In this document: one piece after another, positions 1 through 10,600 of the stretch | Position numbering within the stretch: position 1 is the first letter of the stretch | Layout: every line of letters begins with the position of its first letter | From: Charina bottae | Lineage: Eukaryota; Chordata; Lepidosauria; Squamata; Charinaidae | NCBI GenBank assembly: GCA_023362775.1 | Contig: JALMGJ010000002.1 | Location: 31,897,414-31,961,413 of the forward strand | DNA length: 64,000 nucleotides | Direction of reading: 5' to 3' | The notes under the pieces: model-generated | Databases searched by the model: none | Told to the model about the DNA's origin: nothing | Seen by the model: the letters and a program-made list of their open reading frames with translations, nothing else | Made by a program: the position numbers and the translations under genes

Positions 1-1640
1 TGCTCTCCCGGCATCTCCCCAGACTGCAATCCAGGCATGGAGTCCAACTTAGACTGAATCCAAGCGATTTTATCCTGCAGATGCTCAGAAAATTCTTCCG
101 CACGGCCCTGCAGGTGGGTGGTCGAAACCACCCTACCTAAGAGAGATCATGTAATCTTGAACAGGGCCGTCAGGCGGAATTCTGCGGATGCAATAAGAGC
201 GGAGAAATATTTACGTTTCGCCGCTGTTACCGCCACAAGGTAGGCCTTAATAGTGGCTCTAGATTGTGTTCGGTCGAATTCCGTCTTCGTCTTTCTCCAG
301 CGGCGCTCTAGACGTCTCTTCACCCTCTTCAAGACCCTCAACTCCTCCGTAAACCATGGGGAGTGACAGGTCGAATGGGGCTTGAGAGATTACATCGGCG
401 CGATCCTGTCCAAGGCACTGGCTGCCTCCCTATTCCAGTTTGTGGCCAGTGTCCCTGCTGGACCATGCAGCAGATCCTCGGGTATTACCCCCAGCTCCCT
501 CTGAAACCTCAATGGGTCCATAAGTCACCGGGGGCGGACCAATCGAATAGGTCCAGCCTCCCTGCGGAGTGGGGCGGCATAAGAGAATCCTAAGGATACC
601 AGGACGTGATCTGACCATGACAATGGGGATAGTTCCAACTTTCCCCTCAGGTCACTTTGCCATTGCTCTGACAAGAAAACCAAATCCGGAGTGAGTCCAC
701 TGTCTCGAGTCGGATCCCGAATAATCTGAGACAGGCCCATGGCTGCCATGGTAGCCATGAACTCCCGAGCCACTTCCGAGGCACGCCCCAAGGATGGCAA
801 GTTAAAATCCCCCAGGACCATAAGCCTGGGGAACTCCACTGCCAACCCCGAGATGGCCTCCAGCAGCTCAGGCAGGGAGGTTGCTACGCAGCAGGGGGGC
901 TGGTACAATAGCAACACTCCCGACTGTTCATGGGCACCCAACTTGAAAAACAGGGTCTCACATCCGGATACTTGTGGAGCAAGGCCCCTGAAAGCCATCA
1001 AGGATTCTCTGATGATAACTGCCACCCCTCCTCCCCTACCCTGGTCTCTCAGCTGGTGCCACACCCGAAATCTGGCCGGGCACATCTCCGAGAGGGCTAC
1101 TCCTCCCTCTGGGCCCAGCAGGTTTTGGTAATACACGCCAGGTCCGCCCCCCTCTCTGTGATTAATTCACTTATGAGAGGGGCTTTGCTATTTACTGACC
1201 TGGCGTTTAGTAGCAGCAGCCGGAAGCCGGGGCCCTCAAGGATCTGCTGACCAGAGACTGGGGTTGAACTCGGAGGACCGGAATGCACCACTGGTACTAA
1301 ACACCGGGGGCGCCTTCCCCCAAGATGGCCTGTCCTCCGGTTCCCGTCGCAATATCTCCTGCCCATCACCACCTCGATCAGAATGCCCACATTGTAGTCC
1401 CCAGAGTTTCCTGATCTGGTCGCCTCCACTCCCGAATCCCTGGAAAATCTGGATCTTGGCAGGGGTCTCTTCCATACACTCATCCTTTCATACCCCATCC
1501 TCCTGGGCAGTCGAAGGCTACCAGCGCAACCAACTGAAGCTCTGGTCACAGAGGGGCAAAAAATCACTCCTACCTGCCCTGTCTCTCACTCAGGGTCAGG
1601 TACTCTCTCAACCACATACAGTCTTGGCCCCCCCACTCGT
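1..1640 (-). mobile_element. CR1/L2-type LINE, 5' region with endonuclease domain (broken)
   Basis: Minus-strand frames encode an apurinic-like endonuclease of a CR1/L2-type non-LTR retrotransposon. The domain opens with LLLLNARSVNSK near 1190-1230 and contains GDFNLPSLG (about 800-830) and WSDHVLVS (about 610), which are classic EEP-fold motifs. The 203-codon frame at 525-1136 is the endonuclease body. The frame at 147-341 is the Arg/Lys-rich linker that precedes reverse transcriptase in these elements, and the RT itself lies off the left edge. Several frame changes show the copy is dead. DNA from about 1250 to 1640 upstream of the endonuclease is probably its 5' leader. Family membership is inferred from motifs. 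Confidence 0.8.
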
Positions 1641-1682
1641 GACTCCCACTCACTGAGGGGAACCACACTCACGCAAGAGACA

Positions 1683-1741
1683 CCACAATTTTCTGCCGCC
1701 CTATTAGTATTAATAGACCCCACAATTTTCTGCCGCCCTAT
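1683..1741. repeat. Short tandem duplication at LINE/retroviral junction
   Basis: A unit of roughly 35-39 bases beginning CCACAATTTTCTGCCGCCC occurs twice head to tail with only small changes, immediately before the retroviral env remnant starts. Nothing else is recognisable in 1641-1735. Confidence 0.6.
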
Positions 1742-2876
1742 TAATATTAGCTCAATAGCTCAATTAATATGGAAAAGTAAGCAAGTTCAATCTCAATTGC
1801 AAGCCTTATCTAAGGCTGATAAAGGCATGATGCTAAAAATTAGGCATGAATATGCTGAATTAGTTAGAGTCACTCAAGCTTTTGAAGACTCAACCACCCA
1901 TCATTGGTGGGACATTTTTTCAGGGTGGAGCCCAACTATGACCAACGTTTTAAATTTGGCCTGGCACCCTGTGATTGTGCTTATAATAGCTGTTTGCATT
2001 CTGTTAATACAGATATGTATTCTATATATTAAAGTTAAGAGCTTATATGCAAATGTACAGGTTATTACCTGGAGACGTGGAACTTATAGAATGTGAAGGT
2101 GTGGAAGTGAAATTCAAATATGCCAAGGGGTGGAATGTAGTGGCAACCTGCGGAAGATCTTTGTATTTTGAGGAGTTAGGTGGCATGTTTTGATTTTTCT
2201 TCCCCCACACCTAGGAGAGTTTATTTTGAATTATACTGAAGTTTAATTGGCTTGTCTTTGTTTCTGCTTGGCATGGAAAGTGGGGGGAGAGAAAACCCCC
2301 AGCTTGTTAAGTTTAAGCATAAGTTCACTCCTCCAGCCGCCCCTCTAGTGGCTTGGATTGGGGAGTTGGATGATAAGAAACTGTTTATGCTTAGGCACTG
2401 GCTTATCTGATGGCTTCCCAGGCTCTGGGAATGATGTAATGGACAGGTGCCAGGCCCCAGAAGGAATCCCAGTCAAGGTCAGTCTGGGCTTGGTCATGGG
2501 GTTTGGGAGCCAGGCTTTGATAAAAACCTTAGGATTGTCTTTGGAGTTTGGGAACTTTGATACAGGCTCAGGATGCTGGGTGCTGTGGGACTCAACAGCC
2601 ATTCCTTTTGGGGTTATTCTCTGCTATCTTAGCCAAGTTCCTGGTAGCAACAAGAGAATAAAGATATCACCTTGTTTGGTATGTATGATTTCTTTCTGTA
2701 TGCTATGCTTGTTATGCTTTGTGTAACCTGTTTAAACTGTGTTTCTGTTTGACTTTGTTTGCTTAAGTTTATACTAAAGCTAAAGTTTCTTTATCCACTG
2801 GTGTGCTTATTATCTCTCGAACCAAAAGAACCAATTGCCTGGGCCCCTGATCAAGGCTTGGACTCTTGCCAACACA
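1736..2876 (+). mobile_element. Retrovirus-like element, copy 1: env TM end plus LTR-like 3' region
   Basis: An open frame at 1797-2096 (99 residues) matches, nearly residue for residue, the C-terminal part of the env frame at 27392-28177. It has a helical ectodomain stretch, a WWDIFSGWS membrane-proximal motif, one hydrophobic membrane span and a short basic tail ending near YRM. Past the stop there is a purine-rich run (about 2276-2298) and LTR-like DNA with AATAAA near 2660. Copy 1 keeps about 300 bases of this 3' region that copy 2 lacks. The 5' end is truncated inside env, where an unrelated LINE begins. The right edge is set by the start of BovB sequence. The exact LTR ends could not be fixed. 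Confidence 0.7.
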
Positions 2877-3826
2877 GAAACCTAGACAGCATATTAAAAA
2901 GCAGAGACATCGCCTTGCCGACAAAGGTCCATATAGTTAAAGCTATGGTTTTCCCAGTAGTAATGTATGGCTGTGAGAGTTGGACCATAGAAAGGCTGAG
3001 CGCCGAAGAATTGATGCTTTTGAGCTGTGGTGCTGGAGAAGACTCTTGAGAGCCCCTTGGACTGCAAGGAGGTCAAATCAGTCAATCCTAAAGGAAATCA
3101 ACCCTGACTGCTCATTGGAAGGTCAGATACTCTTAAAAGGTAAAGGTAAAGGTACCCCCCGCACATTTGTGCAGTCGTGTCCGACTCTAGGGGCCGGTGC
3201 TCATCTCCGTTTGTTAGCCAAAGAGCCAGCGTTGTCCGAAGACACTTCCACGGTCATGTGGCCGCATGACACGCGCGGAACGCTGTTACCTACCCACCGA
3301 AGTGGTACCTATTCATCTACTTGCATTTGCATGCTTTCGAATTGCTAGGTTGGCAAGAGCTGGAGCTAGTGCGGGAGCTCACTCCGCACGCAGGGCTAGG
3401 GATTCGAACCTCCGAACTTGCAATCTTCCGATCGACAAGCCTGGCATCTTACCCGCTGAGCCACTCTTGCTGAAGCTCAAATACTTTGGCCACCTAATGC
3501 AAAGAGAGGACTCACTGGAAAATACCCTGATGCTGGGAAAGACTGAAGGCAAAAGGAGAAGGGGATGGCAACCGGACGTGGAAGAACCGACTGGTTCAAA
3601 TTTGGGAAAGGAGTATGACAAGGCTGTATATTATCACCTTGCTTATTTATTGAAGGCAAAAGGAGAAGGGGACGGCAGAGGATGAGATGGTTAGATAGCA
3701 TCACCAATCTAATGAACATGAATTTGAGTAAATTCTGGGTGACAGTGGAGGACAGGAAGGCCTGGTATGCTATGGTCCATGTGGTCATGAAGAGTTGGAC
3801 ATGACTAAACGACTGAACAACAACAA
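2877..3826 (+). mobile_element. BovB (RTE) LINE, 3' portion, rearranged
   Basis: Plus-strand DNA encodes the C-terminal region of the BovB polyprotein (motifs [24 protein letters not shown]) and ends with the BovB tail GACTGAACAACAAC. It is interrupted by a SINE (3135-3462). After the SINE, a block at about 3567-3650 is a misplaced copy of the upstream RT segment that other copies use for [15 protein letters not shown]. This block sits between two copies of AAGGCAAAAGGAGAAGGGG. The frame is broken. The element is 5' truncated and directly abuts the retroviral LTR-like DNA. Confidence 0.85.
3135..3462 (-). mobile_element. Sauria-type tRNA SINE with BovB-like tail
   Basis: Read on the minus strand, this has a tRNA-related head (A-box-like TGGCTCAGCGGGTAAGATG, B box GGTTCGAATCC). 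A body follows, then a 3' end GAGTCGGACACGAC shared with BovB, and an ACCTTT-type repeat tail. That layout is the known Sauria SINE design, mobilised by BovB. It is inserted in a BovB copy with a likely target duplication ACTCTT (3129-3134 and 3463-3468). Confidence 0.85.
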
Positions 3827-4387
3827 TCAGAACCTTGAAAGTTTAACGTATTACAATCTCTAGCATCTCAAGAGTGAGGTTCTTGACTAAAGGGCAGGCA
3901 AACATTCCTGAATTTTTCCCCTCTTGACTCTTAAATTGGAACTGTGTCTATCAGTTACACAGAAATACTTTCTCCAGCTGCACGTCTATGTTGCTACAGT
4001 AATTCCCAATTCTCCTCCCAATTATCAAAACCATGGTGAGAGTAACAAAGCTTAAGGGATTTCGTCATCATCACCACAGGCCATTTTTGAAACCACTGTG
4101 ACACATATCTGTTAATTCCTCAAATATAAAACCTAAACATCTGATCCACAATTACCTCCTGCTTTGCTAAGACAGAAGGTGCTACTGATTAAAGCAGGGA
4201 CAGCACCATTCTGAAATTAAAGGTTGTGGTTTCCCGATTTCGTGCCAAGCTGGACCATCTTCAATAAAGAGCACTTCTTCCGTGCAGTCATACTGTTGGT
4301 TAGTAGTTTTTCCTCCTCATTAGCCACCTTGGGGACCAAGGAAGAGCTTTCTTTGCCTGAAAGAGAATTCTACCCAATTGCACCACC
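3827..4387 (+). promoter_or_regulatory. 5' flank and probable promoter region of V2R-A
   Basis: No coding sequence. This stretch aligns with the 5' flank of V2R-B (about 38533-39004). Shared blocks include CAATTCCCAATTC/TTC around 4000-4020, and GAAATTAAAGGTT around 4213 (GAAATTGAAGGTT near 38868). Conservation between the two duplicates makes it the likely promoter and 5' UTR. No clear TATA box is seen, and the transcription start cannot be placed. Confidence 0.4.
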
Positions 4388-4602
4388 ATGGGATCTCGAG
4401 TGCTGCTGTTCCTGCTTCTGCTGGTGACCCATTTTCCCTGTGAGCCTCTGTTGAAGAAATGTCCATTCAATATGAAAATAGAAAAAAGAAAGTTTAATTA
4501 CTACAAGCCAGGAGACTACCTGATCGGTGGAATGATATCTATAGCTAGTGCTGCATTTCTACCAAATGAGTTCTTCAAACCTCCAACACGTACGGTTTTA
4601 CG
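4388..4602 (+). CDS. V2R-A exon 1 (signal peptide, N-terminus)
   Basis: ATG at 4388 starts a hydrophobic leader ([18 protein letters not shown]), then a Cys-containing start of the ligand domain with [11 protein letters not shown], a hallmark of V2R exon 1. The donor is CG|GTAATT at 4603, leaving two coding bases. Exon 1 of V2R-B has the same length (215 bases) and the same donor. Confidence 0.9.
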
Positions 4603-7600
4603 GTAATTATTGACATGCATGTGCCTCTAATGATTGATGTTTCTCTCTCCAAAGTCTTTTTAGTAGCGAATGATTCCCATTTCCCAATTCCTGGCCTTTT
4701 TCAAGCAGCCTATTCATTTTCCTCCAGAATCACCTTTGAAATAGGATTTGTCATATATGCAGAATAAAGTTAAGGAAATCTTCTGGCAACTGAATGACAA
4801 TAAATTTGGCAAAAATCGTCCCCTGTTCTTTCCCAGGCAGAATCCAGAGTGAGAAAGTACCATAAAAAATAGGGTATCAATATCATGAATTCATTGGGCA
4901 TTTCTTTACTTCTACTGATGTGCTTCAAGACTTATACAGTAATAAAAATATTTAACACAATAGCATTTTATGCTGTGGGAATGAAGAGTCTATAATCTCG
5001 GGTCACCTATCCACAGCTATCTGGTCAAACTGGAAAAAAAGTAAATAATTAGACTAAAGAATATACAGTAAAAAAAGGAAATATTAAGTAAATTATTAGA
5101 TTACAATCAGAAGAAAAGAGAACATGTAGAAAAGCTAGTTCCTGCTATGCAGTTACTTTATTTACTATTATTACCATAATAGTAAAGATTCATATATCAT
5201 CAGAAGAATATGTTTGGCCCTTTGGGAATGGTTGCTTTTACACAAGTTTATTTTGTACAAATGTAAGCAGTTACTCAGATCCTTTCCCACCTGATGTCAG
5301 TATGGCTATAAGAGTTCTTTCCATGTTATCCCCCCAAGTCATAACGTCGACCAAGAAGCAGATCCAACATTTGGGGTAAAGTTAACTTTGACCCTAACCT
5401 GCCAAGCTTTTCTTCTGCTCCTTCTTTTGGAAGGAAGCTCCCTTTGGTGCACATGGAATTTTATGTCTAACAGTATTATACAGAGAACTCTTTCACATAG
5501 AAAGGCCTTCTAGATAAATAATGCAGGAATTAGCTATTTCCTTATTGTGCAATCAGTGCCTGACAATATTTCCTGCATTGCAAAGTAAAAAAGTGAGCTC
5601 TGGTCCATTCTTTGCCGTTCTTTATGAGATCAACCAGATTAGTTTGTACATTTATAAGGTGTTCTCTTGCATCCTCATCCCATTGATGTTTCAGGATGTG
5701 GGACTGTCAGACTCGCATGTTCGTCTGACATGCTTGTCTGCCTGTTGTACACGTATAGTTTGCTAGCCTGCACTTAATTGTTTCAAGAAGCAAGCCTCCC
5801 TCTCAGCATTCCTGTATCGCTTGCCATGAACTTTGATAAGCTCCTGCTCTTTCAACAGACATTCTATCTGGCGGAGGGATACCTGGAGTGAAAACTGAAA
5901 TGTTATGTCTTGACTGTGGGTGATATCAAAGGGATGTTTTGATAATGCAGCTTGGGCATGAAAATATTTATTTTAGGCTTCACCTCAACTTAAGTGTACT
6001 GATCCTGAATAAATGAATCTTTTAGGGTAATTGCCTGAGGGATTTCCTGATTGGGAATTCTAACACTGAGGGTTATCACAGGGACATTCACAAGTGTGGT
6101 CCTAAGTCACAGCTGCAATTCATCATTGGCAGATGCCTTTAAAGTAAAAGTTGCAGGCAATACCACCTGTCTTTCTAAACTGAAGAGGAAAACCTATTGA
6201 TATCTCTTCCATTGTAGTGAAACCAGTCTGAGCTTCAGCCACGTCTTGCCTTTCTCGTTTGCCATTCATGAGATCAATCAGAGTCCTAGGCTGCTCAACA
6301 ATATCTCCCTGGGCTACAACATCTATGAGAACTTTTTCAACCCCCTAATGACATATGAATCCATGATGGACTTTCTGTCTATGGGGGAGGAGAACACCCC
6401 AAACTACAGTTGTGGAAGAAGAAGAAATATCCTGGCCATTCTTGAAGGGACTGATTCCGATCTCTTTCATCACATTTCAACCATGCTGAGCACCTACAAA
6501 ATACCACAGGTATGAATATAAATAGAAGCGAAGTCCATTTTGGAAAAAACTAGAGCTAGTAGACTAAGTGGTCTATCTGATCAGTATGTTCAGAAAAGAG
6601 GAAGAAAAGGATGGAGAAATGTTCAGGCCCACAAACGTGTGTATTAAAATAGTGGTATGTGGTCTGTTACCACAATGATTCAAAATTATTCTGCTCACAC
6701 TCTTAGATGACAGTGAGAATTGGGCATATCAGGAAAAACAAAAAATGTCAGTGGAATGCATTCAGAATGGGGTCTCGAAGAAATACGTATGATAAGAAAG
6801 GATCCAGAATGTTTGGGTGCAAAATGTGTGTGGACTGGATTCTAAAGTGGACGATACAAAATAGGTGGCTTTCACACATAGAATGAATGAGGACTGAAGG
6901 ATCTGAAGGAAGAATACTTTACATGTCAAAAGAAAGTGGAAGACCAAGAAAGTAGTGGTTGGATGCAATTCCTGAGTGGATGAAAAGCAAAAGTGGAGAA
7001 AAATGTCTATGAAGGTTCTCAGTCATCCAGGTGGAATTGTCTGTAGCTTGAATCATGTCAACTGGATTTCTATTTTCTCAGTGGAAACGTTTCACTCCTT
7101 ATCCAAGAAGCTTCTTCAGTCTGGGTAAAGTTTGTAAGGGAATCCTTAAATGTGTTTCCATGGTGGCTGTGTGACCTTGCACCTGGGGCTAGGTCATGGT
7201 TATTTGAGATGTTTCTAAGTCCCTTTACCATCCAAAGGAGGATCGTTAAGATTACCTTGCTGTTGTTGAGATTGCGAAATGTTCTTAATCTTCCTAGGCA
7301 CAGAAGACAAAGCAGGGAGGAAAATAGGGGAGAGATTGTGCCTGAGGCCCCCACCTCTATTCAAAGAAGGATTTTCCAAGTTGGCATGAATGGATTCCTT
7401 GACCCCTCTCTCAAACCACCTATCTTCTCTGTCTAAAATGTGAACATTGATGTCCTCAAATGAGTGTCCTTTTTCCTTTAGATGAAGGTAAACTGCTGAC
7501 TCTGGTCCTGTGGTGTTGCTCCTCCTGTGTTGGGCCATCCTCCTGTACAGAGGTTGTTTGGTTTCTCCAATGTAGAGCTCAGAGCACTCCTCACTGCACT

Positions 7601-10600
7601 GAATTGCATACACTACATTGCTTTTCTTGTGTTTTGGAGTTTGATCTTTGGGGTGTACAAGCCTCTGTCTCATTGTGTTGGTGGGTTTGAAATATACAGG
7701 TATGTGGTGTTTGCCAAATATCCTTTTTATCTTTTCAGACATGCCAGCCATGTAAGGAATGACCAGGTTCTTCCGTTTACTCTGAGCCTCAGCCCTGTCT
7801 GTTGCTTGAATAGAGGTGGGGGCCTCAGGCACAATCTCTAATGACACTGTATGACACCGTGTATGGAGAAAGTGGATGCAAGGCATTGAGAGGATAAGGG
7901 CACAGCCACTTTAATGTCCTTTGAAGCACAAAGGAGGTCACCATTAATTTGCTCTATCCCTAAAGCTCATCTCCATTCTGCTTGGACATTAGACTGGTCC
8001 TCTCCCAACATTTTAGGGAGAAGAGTGTTGAGGTAGAGAGACTGGTAGATTTCCCTGCCAGTAAAGAAAACCCCCAATCCATCTCCCTAGGATGATGGGG
8101 CTGGCACTGGAGGAAAAGATAAGTTTGGACATAAGGCTAGACCACTGGGTTTACATATGTTTCAGAAAGTAATTGGATTTGGAGAATTCCCAAGAAATTA
8201 GGAAACAGTGCTGACCCCCTACTTTCCTGAGAAATCCTTATCCACCACCTGGAAAATTTGCAGCTACTGATCTATTCTTTACTTAGAACTATAGGTAATC
8301 TGTAGAGTAAGTAGGGGCTCCTACAGGCACCAAAGGTCTCCACTGAGCTCCATGTGCATCAGCCCATTCTAACCTCTGTGAGTAGGGGGTGTTAGTCAAG
8401 GGGTCACCGTGGACATAAGCCACAAGGAGAACAGGGGTTTCCTACCCAGGGACAACATGAACAGAGGCAACAGAAGCAAGAGTGATGAGCAATGGAGGTA
8501 GAACCTTTGATGCAGCTACTGCTTTCTGGAAACGTAGGTCAGTAGGTATGAAAAGCTCTTATATTTAAGCATCTGAATGTTATCACTGAAAGTGAGACAG
8601 TCCAGCAATCTTTTCTCTTTTTTTTAGTTCAACTATGGTATTAACAGCCACATTCCTGCGCATAAAGAGCATTTTCCTTTTTTCTACCGGCTGAGTCCAA
8701 AACAAGAACCTCCTCACTTGGCGATTGTCAAGCTGCTCCTGCATTTCCGATGGACATGGATTGGTCTTGTTGCTCCAGACAATGAAAACGGGGAAAAGTT
8801 CAGAAGAACCTTTGGGCCAGTAGCCACAAAGAGAGGAGTTTGCATTGCCTTCTCAGATAGCATCTTTACACCGAATGAGGGAAAAAATATTCCATTCACA
8901 GAAGAAATGGAAAAAAAGCACCTGAGTCTGTATTTCAGCAACCATCAAGTAAAAATAATTGTTTATCAATTAGACTTTCGGGCCACAATGATTCTTCTAG
9001 CAATAATACAACTCTTTGAAAGGAATAAGTTATTGGCGGGGAAAGTGTGGCTTGCGGCAGCTTTGCCAGACTTCAGTGTTAGAGTGTTTTACCAAGTGCT
9101 TGATCTCCAGCATAAACATCTTTTCTTATCGTTCTCAACTCAGGCAAAAAAAAGGACACAATATTATGATTTTGATTCATATTACTCTTCTATCCAGCAA
9201 TATGGGAAGGCAGCATTCCAGTGCTCCTCTTCAAGGCCTTTGTTATCCAGGAACGTTTGGGGAACATGCCTAGAAAAGGAGAACTGGGAATTCCCTCCCC
9301 AGGAAATGGTTGCAAGGATCCTCTCTGAGGATGCCTCTAGTATTTCCACAGCAATCCAGGCCCTGTCCTTGGTCCTCAATGCTGCCTCTTCTGCCCAACT
9401 GAGTAGGAGGAGGATGCGGGTTGGAGACCATTGGACACCCCAGATGCTACAGCCATGGCAGGTGAGACTTCTCCTTTGAGGCTCCATCGATGCTCCCCTT
9501 CAATTCCTCAGGGTTAAATTGGTTGTAGGCAGGGCTGGCAGGGGGAGGTTTAAGATGTTTTGAAGAGCAGTCGGCCAGTTGTAGTGTCTGTTCTGATCAG
9601 ATGAGGAGGTTTCTGGAAAGAAAGTGAGATTCTATTGCTGAATATTCCAAAATGGAACTATCTCTACTGCTTTGGGATCCTGTATAATAAAAGTGATACC
9701 TGTATAGTGACAGTATTTCCCCAATTCTATAGTGTATAGGCACAAGGATGGCACAGCTATTCTCTTCTTGTCTTTCGATCACCCACCCTGGTCTTCTCTA
9801 GTTTCCAGCCAGGGACTTAGTCATGAGTTTTTGTTCTAAATTTATAGTGAACCACCCACAATGTTTTTATTGTTAAACGCCCAGGGTCCCCCGATTGGGG
9901 GAGATGGGCATTAATGCAAGTTTAATTAATTAATTAATTAATTAATAGCAGGTCTTTCTGCTACAAATCTATGTTTCTTCATAGCATCTTCTATGATGAA
10001 CACGGACCCCATCCCCATGTCCCCTGAAGTTCAGCTTTAAGATCCCTACTGCTTTTTTAAGAGTGCCAAATTGTGCTGGCCTGAAAGTTAAATCAATCAA
10101 TAAATCAGGGCCATACACTCGTGATACAAACTTTGTGTGGCTCCTAGCCGAAAGCTGAACCTGTGGAACTTCAGATTGATCTGGTGTGATGGAAAAGACA
10201 CATTTTCAATGCTTACCCCTCACCGCTTGATGCTGGGACTGCCTTATGTGGCCATTTTGGTCTTAGGAGCAAGAGCGATCTGGCAGTAGGATGTTGTTTA
10301 TTTGTTCAGTCACTTCCGACTTCGGGACTTCATGGGCCAGCCCACGCCAGAGCTTCCTGTCGGCCGTCGCCACCCCCAGCTCCCCCAAGGTCGAGTCCGT
10401 CACCTCCAGAATATCATCCATCCATCTTGCCCTTGGTCGGTCCCTCTTCCTTTCGCCTTCCACTTTCCCTAGCATCAGTTTCTTCTCCAGGGTATCCTGA
10501 CAGTAGAGGCTAGTATCTGCCCAGCAACCTTTGGCCACTTTTGGCTGCCATGGGCATACCCCTCACTGCTGGATGTTGAGACTGCCTTGTGTGGCCATTT

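Noticed and set aside
363..1250. Plus-strand open frames at 363-593, 739-1131 and 930-1250
   Set aside because: Opposite-strand shadows of the CR1/L2 endonuclease.
1683..1741. CRISPR-like or satellite repeat
   Set aside because: Only two units without spacers, in a eukaryotic repeat junction.
3400..3462. tRNA gene (A and B boxes)
   Set aside because: The boxes belong to the head of a Sauria SINE. The same applies at 12370-12420, 45120-45206 and 57003-57075. No cloverleaf with a proper acceptor stem is present.
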